The notes under the pieces were generated by a model. The model did not search any database, was not told the origin of the DNA, and saw nothing but the letters and a program-made list of their open reading frames with translations. A stretch of DNA of 35,397 nt from a virus. The position numbers and the translations under genes are program-made. Every line of letters starts with the position of its first letter. Position 1 is the stretch's first letter. The stretch is from positions 1-35,397 of IMG/VR virus record IMGVR_UViG_3300005855_000003. One strand, given 5' to 3'. This document shows, piece after piece, positions 7,176-14,779 of this stretch.

Positions 7176-7663
7176 ATGCCGCAGCCCAAACGCAAGTGCT
7201 CAGCCTAATAGAAGCGCAATGGGGCTCGGAGACGAAAGACCGAGCGTTAGCATTGCTTGGCGCTGCCGAGCGGATTTGGGAGCGCCTAACTGGGGTGCCG
7301 CTCGAAGCCCGCAATATAACTGAAATTGTCACTTTCAGCAATGGGCGGGGCATAACTTCTACCCATCCAGTTAACGAGGTTAGCAGCATAACTGCTTTAC
7401 CCGAAGGCGTCGCCCTTGAAATTCTAAAGGTGCAACCTTTCGGGCTCATAATCTTAGCCTATCCTTATTGTGGTGAAGCCGTCGTGGGATACTCAGCGGG
7501 CTTTAACAGCACTATCCCCGACGATATTGCCTTAGCCCTTGCTCACCTTACTGTTTGGCTGCTTAACGCCGACATTGTTGACAGCATTCAATCTGAAGTG
7601 CGGGTAGACTTCAATCAACTTCCACCAGTAGCGAGGCAGGTGATTTCCACATGGCGAGGCTAA
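7172..7663 (+). CDS. Head-tail connector/adaptor protein (gp6-like)
   Basis: The 163-residue protein fits the adaptor that binds beneath the portal. It starts with a helical segment (DRALALLGAAERIWERLTG), continues into beta strands, and ends with a helix typical of the HK97 gp6/SPP1 gp15 class (PDDIALALAHLTVWLLNADIV). It is the first of four short overlapping genes in the usual connector, stopper, tail-completion, terminator order. The start overlaps the previous stop as ATGA, and its own 3' end overlaps the next gene by 13 bp. Assignment rests on helix pattern and order. Confidence 0.68.
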   Translation: MNAAAQTQVLSLIEAQWGSETKDRALALLGAAERIWERLTGVPLEARNITEIVTFSNGRGITSTHPVNEVSSITALPEGVALEILKVQPFGLIILAYPYCGEAVVGYSAGFNSTIPDDIALALAHLTVWLLNADIVDSIQSEVRVDFNQLPPVARQVISTWRG

Positions 7664-7968
7664 GCATTCGTGTGCCCGCCGTCGTTTGGCGCAAACGAAT
7701 TGAAGAAAACGCTGACGGCACAGTTAGCGTGACCGAAGTTATGGCAGGCACAGTCGTGGGCTATCTCGTAACGCTGTCGGCGGGGAAGCAATCGCTAATG
7801 CATTCAGCATTTGGCACGATAGACGCCATTTACTTCGTCTTCGGCGACTTTACTTTCCAAACTGACGACATTCTCGAAATCAACTACAAGCGCTATCAAA
7901 TCGCCAAGATTGAAGCCTACCCGACCTTTAGCAAACTCTTTTTGAGAGGTGAGGGTAGTGGCGCTTAA
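7651..7968 (+). CDS. Head closure (stopper) protein candidate
   Basis: This 105-residue, beta-rich protein has the size and position of SPP1 gp16/phi-type head-closure proteins. These contain a small barrel that plugs the connector after packaging. The pattern VVWRKRIEENADGTVSVTEV, then FTFQTDDILEINYKRYQIAKI is compatible with that fold (the family often has a 'D.l...g..y.I..i' segment). CAGGTGA lies 7 nt upstream of the ATG inside the previous gene. Confidence 0.62.
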   Translation: MARLSIRVPAVVWRKRIEENADGTVSVTEVMAGTVVGYLVTLSAGKQSLMHSAFGTIDAIYFVFGDFTFQTDDILEINYKRYQIAKIEAYPTFSKLFLRGEGSGA

Positions 7969-8425
7969 GGTTAGCGTTGATGTTAAAGGCGTCAACGAAA
8001 CTGTTAGCAAATTAAAGCGGGGGCGTGACGAAATCCACAGCACATTCGCTAAGTTGGTCGCCCACACATCGGGAGAGGCAAAGAAACACGCTCCCGTTGA
8101 CACGGGTAGGCTGCGGGCAAGTATCAACTTTGAAGTTTCAGGCTTAACTGGGCGGGTTTACACTAATGTTGACTATGCCAAGTATGTTGAATTTGGTCAC
8201 AGGCGCATAATCGTGCCCGTTAATGCGAAAGCATTACGCTTCTACCTTCGTGGTGTTGGTTGGCTCTTTGCTAAGCGGGTTGAGCAAGGTCGGTCGGGCA
8301 AGTCAGCGACTTGGGAAAAGGTCGGCGACATTATCCGCAAGCCATTCATGAAGCCCGCTGCGGATTGGCTGCGAAATCAATTCGCTAAGTTAGCCGAAGC
8401 GTTTAAGCGGGGTGTTGCGCAATGA
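7958..8425 (+). CDS. HK97 gp10-like tail completion (neck) protein
   Basis: The protein joins head and tail. It shows the gp10 family hallmarks: an N-terminal helix with KLVAHTSGEAKKHAPVDTGR, where the 'A-P-v-d-T-G-r-L-r-a-S' signature is clear, then VYTNVDYAKYVEFGHRR, and a C-terminal KPFMKPAADWLRNQF. The GTG at 7958 is chosen because GAGAGGTGA sits 5 nt upstream; an earlier GTG at 7949 would lie inside that site. It has 155 residues and overlaps the genes on both sides (11 and 4 bp). Confidence 0.87.
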   Translation: MALKVSVDVKGVNETVSKLKRGRDEIHSTFAKLVAHTSGEAKKHAPVDTGRLRASINFEVSGLTGRVYTNVDYAKYVEFGHRRIIVPVNAKALRFYLRGVGWLFAKRVEQGRSGKSATWEKVGDIIRKPFMKPAADWLRNQFAKLAEAFKRGVAQ

Positions 8426-8850
8426 AGCAGTTAGCAGCGTTTGAAGTCGCACAGAAAGTCAGGGATTTGGTCTTCAATAGCGTCAGTGGCGGTCGCAAGG
8501 TTGACATTGGCGTGGGCTTACTCCGTGACGCCGACCTAACCCGCATTACCAAGCCTTTTATTTTGATTGCCCTCGTTAGCAGCGAATTAGTGCCCGAAAG
8601 CCACCAATATGTTTACCGAGAAACCGACAACATTGAAGTCTATGTTATTGCCCGCACGGTTGAAGACAAAAACAGCCTAACTATGGCAGTAGCCAACGCA
8701 GTTTTAAACGCTCCCACACCACCATACACACTGACAACGGGGCAACCTGTAGGGCTATATGTCGTCAGCGTTGATTATCTCATTGAAGAAGCTGTGCCCA
8801 ACCTACATGTTGCCCGTGTTAACTTGCGGGCGGTCACTATGCTGCCGTAG
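8422..8850 (+). CDS. Tail terminator protein candidate
   Basis: This 142-residue protein follows the gp10-like gene with an ATGA overlap, the normal place for the tail terminator (lambda gpU/SPP1 gp17 class), which caps the tail tube at the head end. The predicted helix-strand-helix order (VAQKVRDLV, then FILIALVSS, DNIEVYVIAR, SLTMAVANAVL, HVARVNLRAV) agrees with that alpha/beta fold. The family diverges strongly, so position is the main evidence. Confidence 0.65.
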   Translation: MKQLAAFEVAQKVRDLVFNSVSGGRKVDIGVGLLRDADLTRITKPFILIALVSSELVPESHQYVYRETDNIEVYVIARTVEDKNSLTMAVANAVLNAPTPPYTLTTGQPVGLYVVSVDYLIEEAVPNLHVARVNLRAVTMLP

Positions 8851-8866
8851 CAAGTGTTAGGGGTGA
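8851..8866 (+). promoter_or_regulatory. CAAGTG box and Shine-Dalgarno before tail tube gene
   Basis: CAAGTG-TTAGG-GGTGA directly follows the TAG of the tail terminator gene and begins 23 nt upstream of the tail tube ATG. Confidence 0.6.
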
Positions 8867-8873
8867 TAGCGAA

Positions 8874-9689
8874 ATGAAAACTCATGCCTTAGACCTGTTT
8901 GCGTTTAAAGTAGAAAGCACAAAAGGGCAAGAGCCCTCTGGCGATTGGCAGCAAATTGGTAAAGTCAGTGGCGGCGAAATCAACATTAACGAGAATGTGC
9001 GCCGTGTTGAAGCAGTGGGCGGCGTCTTTTTCTATCACTCCATTGTTGAAGCCACAGTTAGCGCCGAATTCGCTGTCGTTGACAGCCACTTAGAGACCCT
9101 TGAGAGCCTAATGAAGAATGACATTTCCCTCAGCGTCGTTGCTGGGTCGCCAACCGACTATATCGTTAAGGCGTTGGGCTGCCTTGTAGACGAAGTTTCG
9201 CTGGAAGGTCGGGTCGGAGAGCCGTTGCGGGCGACCCTTTCCCTGCGTGCAATGAAGCCAAGCCTTATCAGCACAGCGCCCACAATTCAGCCCGTAAGTG
9301 GCAACATAGTTTTGTGGCATGACGCAGTAGTCAGCGTTGCGGGCAACAATTATCAGGTTAGCAGGTTTACCCTTCGTGTGCGCCGAAACCCACATGTTAC
9401 CGCAGATTTCTCGGCTAAGGCTGCCAACGAAAAGCGGTTGCCCAACCTTAGCGCCTACGGCGTCGCCGAGTGTGAATTCACCTGCGAAATCTTTCTGCCA
9501 TTCACACTAAGTTTCGCAGCCGACGCCCCAACACCCGTAGATATTACCATTTCTTTGCCCAACAACAAAACTTTAACCTTAAACGACTTCAATATCGCAA
9601 CCCGCCGAGTGCCTGTTTCAGGCGGCTCGGATTTGTGGATTATGACGCTCACTTTGCAAGGTAGCGCCGACAACATTTCAATTGAGTAG
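8874..9689 (+). CDS. Major tail tube protein
   Basis: The 271-residue, beta-rich protein probably stacks in hexamers to form the non-contractile tail. It begins with strands (LDLFAFKVEST, QQIGKVSGGEININENVRR) resembling tube proteins, and has a central Ig-like part with repeated strand pairs (EATVSAEFAVVDSHLETL, RATLSLRAMKPSL). It lies between the tail terminator and the tail-assembly chaperone genes, the normal slot in siphoviruses and myoviruses. No sheath gene follows, which favours a siphovirus. Confidence 0.72.
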   Translation: MKTHALDLFAFKVESTKGQEPSGDWQQIGKVSGGEININENVRRVEAVGGVFFYHSIVEATVSAEFAVVDSHLETLESLMKNDISLSVVAGSPTDYIVKALGCLVDEVSLEGRVGEPLRATLSLRAMKPSLISTAPTIQPVSGNIVLWHDAVVSVAGNNYQVSRFTLRVRRNPHVTADFSAKAANEKRLPNLSAYGVAECEFTCEIFLPFTLSFAADAPTPVDITISLPNNKTLTLNDFNIATRRVPVSGGSDLWIMTLTLQGSADNISIE

Positions 9690-9707
9690 TAGTGAAGGTG
9701 AGCCGAC

Positions 9708-9908
9708 ATGTTGACACGCTACGAGCGTGAAATACTTTACATTGCTGCCATGAAAGAAGGCGTAGACGAATTCTGCAAGCGTGTAGGCTTAAGGGAGCGT
9801 GATTTTTGGAAGTTGGTGAAGAATGGGATAGGCGTCGCCGAGCCTATAGTGAGAGAGCGCTGGCACGACATACTCAAAGTATTAGATTGCCGAGGTGACC
9901 AAAAATGA
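9708..9908 (+). CDS. Small helix-turn-helix-like protein in the tail cluster
   Basis: This 66-residue, all-helical protein has the segment DEFCKRVGLRERDFWKLVKN followed by GIGVAEPIVRERWHDILKVL. The spacing resembles a Cro/XRE-type HTH (helix, G-L-turn, recognition helix, N-G). It overlaps the next gene by four bases (ATGA). In this position it could be part of the tail-assembly chaperone system rather than a DNA-binding protein. AAGGTGA lies 7 nt upstream of the ATG. It is the only HTH-like candidate noticed in the phage. Confidence 0.6.
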   Translation: MLTRYEREILYIAAMKEGVDEFCKRVGLRERDFWKLVKNGIGVAEPIVRERWHDILKVLDCRGDQK

Positions 9909-10159
9909 CCGAGGAAGTTATGACCTTAGCGGGCAAATGGAGCGACGAAGACTTCAAGTTGCTCCGCTGGCGGGATTTAATTGAATTCTGTGAGCGCTAT
10001 GGTGTGGGGCTTGAGAGCATTAACGAATTGCCACCCGCCAAGCGAATTGAAGCTGTGGCTTGGCTTGACTGGCGAATTCACACCCTAAAGACGAAAGAGC
10101 AAATCACTTTTGAAGAATGGCTTGAGCGCCCCGCATTAGGCTTCTTTCAGCAAGCGTAA
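9905..10159 (+). CDS. Tail assembly chaperone, short product (gpG-like)
   Basis: The 84-residue helical, acidic protein occupies the gpG position between tail tube and tape measure. GAGGTGA lies 6 nt before its ATG. Near its end the codons TTC TTT CAG provide a run where tRNA-Phe on UUU can re-pair with UUC one base forward. The stop is TAA. In this class the short form binds the tape measure protein and a frameshifted long form recruits tail tube subunits; a matching open frame lies just downstream. Confidence 0.7.
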   Translation: MTEEVMTLAGKWSDEDFKLLRWRDLIEFCERYGVGLESINELPPAKRIEAVAWLDWRIHTLKTKEQITFEEWLERPALGFFQQA

Positions 10160-10358
10160 TCCGAAGAATTATGCCTCTCAATCCGAAACCTTCGGTTTGG
10201 GGTTGGGAGGCACTTCCGTCACTAAAATCTTTATCCTACTTGCCAAATATCGCATAGTCAACTCCATAGCCGACTTCCTTGACCTCAATTTCGCTCAGAC
10301 CGAGTTAATTTTGCTTAATTTACGAGAATTGATTAAAGAAGCCGAAGGTTTCTTCTAA
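10140..10358 (+). CDS. Frameshifted C-terminal extension of the tail assembly chaperone (gpGT-like)
   Basis: No start codon opens this frame, but it is open from 10140 to TAA at 10356 and reads like protein, for example KIFILLAKYRIVNSIADFLD followed by LNFAQTELILLNLRELI, using the same codons as its neighbours. It is in the +1 (equivalently -2) frame relative to the short chaperone. A +1 slip at TTT-C (10145-10148) would give a fusion of about 150 residues. A 19-bp hairpin begins about 24 nt downstream of the proposed slip. Location, size and open frame fit the G/GT arrangement of long-tailed phages, where -1 is commonest but +1 and -2 are known. Confidence 0.6.
   Translation, partial: ASFSKRNPKNYASQSETFGLGLGGTSVTKIFILLAKYRIVNSIADFLDLNFAQTELILLNLRELIKEAEGFF
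10172..10212 (+). promoter_or_regulatory. Strong 19-bp RNA hairpin, possible frameshift stimulator
   Basis: Positions 10172-10190 pair with 10194-10212 across a three-base TTC loop: 16 Watson-Crick pairs, two G-U pairs and one G-G mismatch. The wobble pairs favour function as RNA. It has no T-tract, so a terminator is unlikely. It lies between the proposed slip site and the tape-measure gene. Confidence 0.7.
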
Positions 10359-10361
10359 CCG

Positions 10362-10377
10362 CAAGTGTGTTTGGTGA
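10362..10377 (+). promoter_or_regulatory. CAAGTG box and Shine-Dalgarno before tape measure gene
   Basis: CAAGTG-TGTTT-GGTGA begins 22 nt upstream of the tape measure ATG and 4 nt after the stop of the frameshifted chaperone frame. Confidence 0.65.
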
Positions 10378-10383
10378 AACAAC

Positions 10384-12399
10384 ATGGCAGAAGCGACCGT
10401 AGAAATCCTAATCCGAGCGCAAGAAAATGTTTCACAGACGGTCAACGAGGTCAAACAGCAACTTGAAGGGCTTACCCAACACGCCCAAACAGTTTTTGGG
10501 CGGCTAACTCAATTCTTTCAGCAAAACGAGGAAGCCCTTATGTCGCTTGCTAAGATAGGCGCTGTCGTTTCGGGCACGCTTACCGCACTTACCGTCGCGG
10601 GCGCACGCCACGCTAATCAGTTGCGTGAAGAAGCACTCCAGATTGGCACTACGGTTGAAAAATACTCCGTCTACCGTGCCATGCTCCAAGACTTGGAAAT
10701 CCGCGCCGAGTTAATTCCACTCTTTATTATGCGCATGCAGGTAGCCTTCCAGAATGCCGCCGCTGCGGTTGCCGAGAAAGGCAACAAAGTTAGCGAATTG
10801 ACCGCTACACTGGCTGTGCTCGGTCAAACTATTCAATCTCAGACCAACGACCCGTTGGAGCAATTCGTAGCGTTGCTGAAAGAAATCGCCAAAATTCCCG
10901 ACCAAGCCAAACAGGCGCAAATCCTATTTGAATTGTTTGGTCGCCGAGCCTATACTCTTTTGCCTATATTAAGGCAAGGCGCTCAGGAAATAGATAACCT
11001 TATCAACAAGTATCGCGAGTTGGGTGTAGTAGTTAGCGACGAAGTAGCAAATAAGATTGACGATATGAGCGACGCTTTCACCACATTAGGGGTGTCGATA
11101 AAAGCGCTATTAGCGGAAGGTCTTGCTAATGTTGCGCCGACGCTTGAAAAGATAGCCGAAGCAATTAACAAAGTAACCGCTGCTATAAAAGATTTCGGAG
11201 AGCAACACCCAACACTTTCTTCTTTCGTCAGCCACATTCTTTTGTTGCTCGCAGCGTTAGGAATGCTTGCTGCTACTTTAGGCGCTATAGGGGGCGCTTT
11301 GAAATGGCTTGGCGACGGGCTTAAGTTTTTGGCTTCAATCAAGATACTTGACTGGATTAAAAGTTTGGTTGGCGGATTGGGCGCACTTAGAAACGCTTTT
11401 GCTGCTATCGTCGGTGTTGTAAATCCCGTCATTTTGGCTATCGGCGCAATCGCTTTGGCTATCGGCGGGCTGATTAGAAAGATTGAAGACGCTACGGGCT
11501 CTATCAGCAAATTCCTTGCTAAGTTAATGACTGCTAAAGAAGCACGCAAGTATGTTGAAGAAACGGTAACTGATGTTGAATACACTGCCGAGCAACGGAA
11601 GAAAGACAAAGAGGCATTAGAGCGCTTCTATCGGGAGCGACCCCACCTACGCCAGTTAGAGCAAGAATATGCACTGAAGTATTACGGAAAGGTTGGGGCG
11701 CTTAAAGGCATGGAAGCGCCGATAATTGAGTTGCCTAAAGAGCAACAACAAACTGAGAAAGAGCGCAAAGATTGGGAGAAATGGCGTGAGCAAATACTTC
11801 AATCTCAACGCAATATTGAGCATCGCTGGAATGAATATCTTGACAGATTGGAGAAACAAAGGCAGGAATGGCTTGAATTCCAAAAGAAGCAAGCAGAGGA
11901 AATGCAAAGGAAATATAACGAGTTGGTTGAAAAGCAAAAAGAAGCTTACGAGCGGATTGCCCAAGCCGAAGAAAAAATGCGGCATCGCATGGCAGAAGCC
12001 TATGAGAGCGCCGCACGACTTGCAGCCAACTTAGCAGCCCGAGCGGGCGTTTATCATATCAAGTTTGGCGCTTTCGGTTACTTCGCTATCCCAGTCGTGC
12101 AAGAAGCCCAACCCGTAGCCTACACACCTTCCCGTGAAGAAATGACCTTAAGTTACACTGCTTACATTTACTTCTATGCCCAGCAAATTTGGCTCTCAAT
12201 TCAAAACATTATCGTGCTGTTACAGCAAGCAGTTGGGCACTTAGCAGCTATCGCCCAAGCAACCGCCAAAGCGTCGAGCGTGGCAACTTTGAATGTCAAT
12301 GTGCCATTCGGTTATGACCAAATCCGCAACGCTATCGCTGACGCAGTAAACGAGGCGCTTGGAAAGCAACTTGCACTTGAATTATTGCGAAACGCTTAG
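10384..12399 (+). CDS. Tail tape measure protein
   Basis: The 671-residue protein sets tail length. It has the usual plan: a helical N-terminus (NEVKQQLEGLTQHAQTV), a coiled-coil middle, a hydrophobic transmembrane-like section at about residues 270-370 (HILLLLAALGMLAATLGAIG; NPVILAIGAIALAIGGLI), then a long charged coiled coil at about 420-550 rich in E, K, Q and R (QRNIEHRWNEYLDRLEKQRQ), and a more globular end. Relative to lambda gpH it is short, which predicts a fairly short tail. It follows the chaperone genes as expected. Confidence 0.9.
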   Translation: MAEATVEILIRAQENVSQTVNEVKQQLEGLTQHAQTVFGRLTQFFQQNEEALMSLAKIGAVVSGTLTALTVAGARHANQLREEALQIGTTVEKYSVYRAMLQDLEIRAELIPLFIMRMQVAFQNAAAAVAEKGNKVSELTATLAVLGQTIQSQTNDPLEQFVALLKEIAKIPDQAKQAQILFELFGRRAYTLLPILRQGAQEIDNLINKYRELGVVVSDEVANKIDDMSDAFTTLGVSIKALLAEGLANVAPTLEKIAEAINKVTAAIKDFGEQHPTLSSFVSHILLLLAALGMLAATLGAIGGALKWLGDGLKFLASIKILDWIKSLVGGLGALRNAFAAIVGVVNPVILAIGAIALAIGGLIRKIEDATGSISKFLAKLMTAKEARKYVEETVTDVEYTAEQRKKDKEALERFYRERPHLRQLEQEYALKYYGKVGALKGMEAPIIELPKEQQQTEKERKDWEKWREQILQSQRNIEHRWNEYLDRLEKQRQEWLEFQKKQAEEMQRKYNELVEKQKEAYERIAQAEEKMRHRMAEAYESAARLAANLAARAGVYHIKFGAFGYFAIPVVQEAQPVAYTPSREEMTLSYTAYIYFYAQQIWLSIQNIIVLLQQAVGHLAAIAQATAKASSVATLNVNVPFGYDQIRNAIADAVNEALGKQLALELLRNA

Positions 12400-12411
12400 A
12401 GGTGATACTCA

Positions 12412-13959
12412 GTGCCCTATGTTGGGCTGTATTTCGACATGAAAGGCTACATTCTCGTTACGAGCGACAGTTGGGGCGACCAAGCAGGGCTATGTTTGCC
12501 AAACTTAGTGGGCGGTCAACCTTCGGGCACTGCCTACATTCCTTCACCAATTGGAGCACGCCGCTTGATTGTCAACGACAAAGACATTAGCAACCTACTT
12601 AACCGCCAACTTATCATTGATTGGGTTGAGCCACCTCAATTTACTTGGATAAACCGATCCGAAGGTTACCGCAGTTACCAATTTTTCAACCCGCTAATTC
12701 CTGTCAGGCTTTTCGGCAAAATGTTTTACGCCATAGCCTTTGAGCGTGGCAAAAAGCAACCTTTCAACATTGATTACTTCGTTTACCTTAAAATAATTTA
12801 TCACAGCGACCAACTTGAAATCAGAGACGGCGATTTAACGAAAGTAAAGGTTGAGTTTATCTCAAAAACTTTCGAAGTCAACTTAGACGACGATATAGCA
12901 AGCCAACCCTTCGTTTACCCCTACTGGAATGATGGAAAGGTTATGCAGTTTTGGTTTGACTTGCGCTACTCCTTTAGTCGCTTCAATGAAGTCTACTTTG
13001 CCCCATTTGTAGCGGGCGACGACGCCGCTATGACCGACACAGTAATGCCCTTAGACAGCGATGACTTATCCAACCCGCCTGACAGAGGCGTTTGGTGCTT
13101 CAACCCATTCGTTATCCCGCTCTTTGAAGTTAAAAGCCGTTGGTTTGACCACTACATATCTCGTGTTGATAATCAATACTATGCTGTCTTGTCTAAAGCC
13201 ACACCTGAGACCGAGACATATATAGAGCGGGCGGGCACAAACGCAGCGATAGCGAAATCGCAGTATCAGCATAATAACTTGACCGCTCAAGTTGCACCCT
13301 TAAAGTTTTACTATCCCGCCGAAATTGTCACGCTACAAAGCCCAAACAGAAACTTTACAGTTAGAGACATTCGCACGACAGTGCAAGACGCCGAAGATAG
13401 ATTGAATGAAGTTTGGGATAAGCATTACTTCTGGAGCGGATTTAGGGCGTCTATCTTGCTACCGCTTGAAACGCCACCAACCTACTATATCGCTTGCGAC
13501 GACTACGGTTTTCACGAAATCTTTTCCGTGCGCCCCGTGCCAGTCTTGCTTGGCTCGGCGCTAACCCATGGGTTGCTTCTAATAGCACACTATCACAAGC
13601 AGTGGGCTTTCGTGCCATTAGAAACTTTCAACTTTCACTTCCAACGCTTTAACGCCTACATAGACTATCAGAAAGACCAAGTTAAGTTTGAGAGTAAGGA
13701 TTACATTTTATTGCAGACTTCCTACTATCAACAAGACTTTCCAAACCGTGGTAGCGGGGCATTTATCGTGTTAAATGGTAGGGTTGAAAAACTGTTTCCG
13801 ATTAGCGTTAATCGTTACAACAACATAGGTTGGAGCAACACGAATTTCCCATTCCCGCCCTTGCGTGTGCCGAGAAATTCCGAGCCGACCCGCCCAGACA
13901 TTCTTTCAACACTACCGCCACCTGTAATTGAAGACGGAGGTGAGGAAAAGAAGAAATGA
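12412..13959 (+). CDS. Large tail protein downstream of tape measure, distal-tail candidate
   Basis: The 515-residue protein is rich in aromatic residues and beta strands, with no recognised motif. Tyr, Phe and Trp are frequent (for example YRSYQFFNPLIPVRLFGKM), and the C-terminus is a proline-rich charged tail (STLPPPVIEDGGEEKKK). The GTG start has GAGGTGA 5 nt upstream. It overlaps the next gene by ATGA. Position suggests a distal tail or baseplate component, such as Dit, but I cannot confirm a Dit fold. Confidence 0.7.
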   Translation: MPYVGLYFDMKGYILVTSDSWGDQAGLCLPNLVGGQPSGTAYIPSPIGARRLIVNDKDISNLLNRQLIIDWVEPPQFTWINRSEGYRSYQFFNPLIPVRLFGKMFYAIAFERGKKQPFNIDYFVYLKIIYHSDQLEIRDGDLTKVKVEFISKTFEVNLDDDIASQPFVYPYWNDGKVMQFWFDLRYSFSRFNEVYFAPFVAGDDAAMTDTVMPLDSDDLSNPPDRGVWCFNPFVIPLFEVKSRWFDHYISRVDNQYYAVLSKATPETETYIERAGTNAAIAKSQYQHNNLTAQVAPLKFYYPAEIVTLQSPNRNFTVRDIRTTVQDAEDRLNEVWDKHYFWSGFRASILLPLETPPTYYIACDDYGFHEIFSVRPVPVLLGSALTHGLLLIAHYHKQWAFVPLETFNFHFQRFNAYIDYQKDQVKFESKDYILLQTSYYQQDFPNRGSGAFIVLNGRVEKLFPISVNRYNNIGWSNTNFPFPPLRVPRNSEPTRPDILSTLPPPVIEDGGEEKKK

Positions 13960-14393
13960 TACTTGACAGTCAGCAATTAAAGAAGTTGGGTTTCATGTTT
14001 TTGGAATATTCTCAAAGTTTACCTTCACAAAACCCGAGAGTTGTTAACTGGCAAGGCGGGATAGTTAACGATTTCGGCGTCGTCGTGCATCCGACTTTTA
14101 GCGTTTGGGTTACAGAGTTACCTAACGGTAGCGTGGGTTGTAGCGGGTTTGTGACTATAATGATTTACAACATTCAAACGCCCACCAAGAAATGGTGGCG
14201 TCGCACGGTCAAATATGAGATTTTCAACATTACCAACTTGCTGCCTATCGTGGCGGTCAACCGTAGCCAAGATTTCTGCCTAATTGTGGGCGAAAGAAAA
14301 CACATAGTTTTAATTGCCGCTGGCGGGCAAATAACAGTTAGAGACACTCCTTACACGAAATTGTTGGAGGTGAAAGACGAATTCTATGGCTGA
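13956..14393 (+). CDS. Uncharacterised tail-cluster protein
   Basis: This 145-residue beta-rich protein is unrecognised (for example WQGGIVNDFGVVVHPTFSV; GCSGFVTIMIYNIQTP). It is translationally coupled on both sides: ATGA overlap with the previous gene and an 8-bp overlap with the next. The tight packing with tail genes points to a minor tail or baseplate subunit. Confidence 0.68.
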   Translation: MILDSQQLKKLGFMFLEYSQSLPSQNPRVVNWQGGIVNDFGVVVHPTFSVWVTELPNGSVGCSGFVTIMIYNIQTPTKKWWRRTVKYEIFNITNLLPIVAVNRSQDFCLIVGERKHIVLIAAGGQITVRDTPYTKLLEVKDEFYG

Positions 14394-14778
14394 CGAAAGG
14401 GATACTCGGTTTGCAGGCATTATCAACGATTACAATTCGCGGGTCTATGTCGTTAGCGACTTAATTGATGCACTATCAAGCGTAATCCCGACCGAGTTTG
14501 AGGATATTGAGACAGTCATTGAGCCGTCAAGAAACAATTACTACACCTACACCTTCTTTGTGCCTGTCAGGTTTGATTTCAGTCAAGCAAGCGAATTGAT
14601 TGTGCAATATTTGAGCCCGACGCACGAAGGTTGGCATTTTGAGACTAAGTTTTTTGACCGCCAAGTCGGAGAAGCTGCTTGGGTTAACATAGTGGGCGAA
14701 GAATTTCAGGTCATTAAAGACTACAAAGTCATTCACAAATTCCCGCCAGTAAAGAAGCCAATCGGAGGTGGTCGTTGA
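14386..14778 (+). CDS. Uncharacterised tail-cluster protein
   Basis: The 130-residue protein has a helical start (YVVSDLIDALSSVIPTEFED) and a strand-rich remainder (YYTYTFFVPVRFDF, EGWHFETKFFDRQVG). No family is recognised. GGAGGTGA lies 12 nt upstream within the preceding gene. Its 3' end carries the Shine-Dalgarno of the hub-like gene, with the stop codon just before that start. Confidence 0.66.
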   Translation: MADERDTRFAGIINDYNSRVYVVSDLIDALSSVIPTEFEDIETVIEPSRNNYYTYTFFVPVRFDFSQASELIVQYLSPTHEGWHFETKFFDRQVGEAAWVNIVGEEFQVIKDYKVIHKFPPVKKPIGGGR

Positions 14779-14779
14779 A

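Noticed and set aside
10171-10257. 28-codon ATG frame reading MPLNPKPSVWGW
   Set aside because: No ribosome-binding site, and it lies in the -1 frame across the hairpin; the longer +1 frame better resembles protein to its end.
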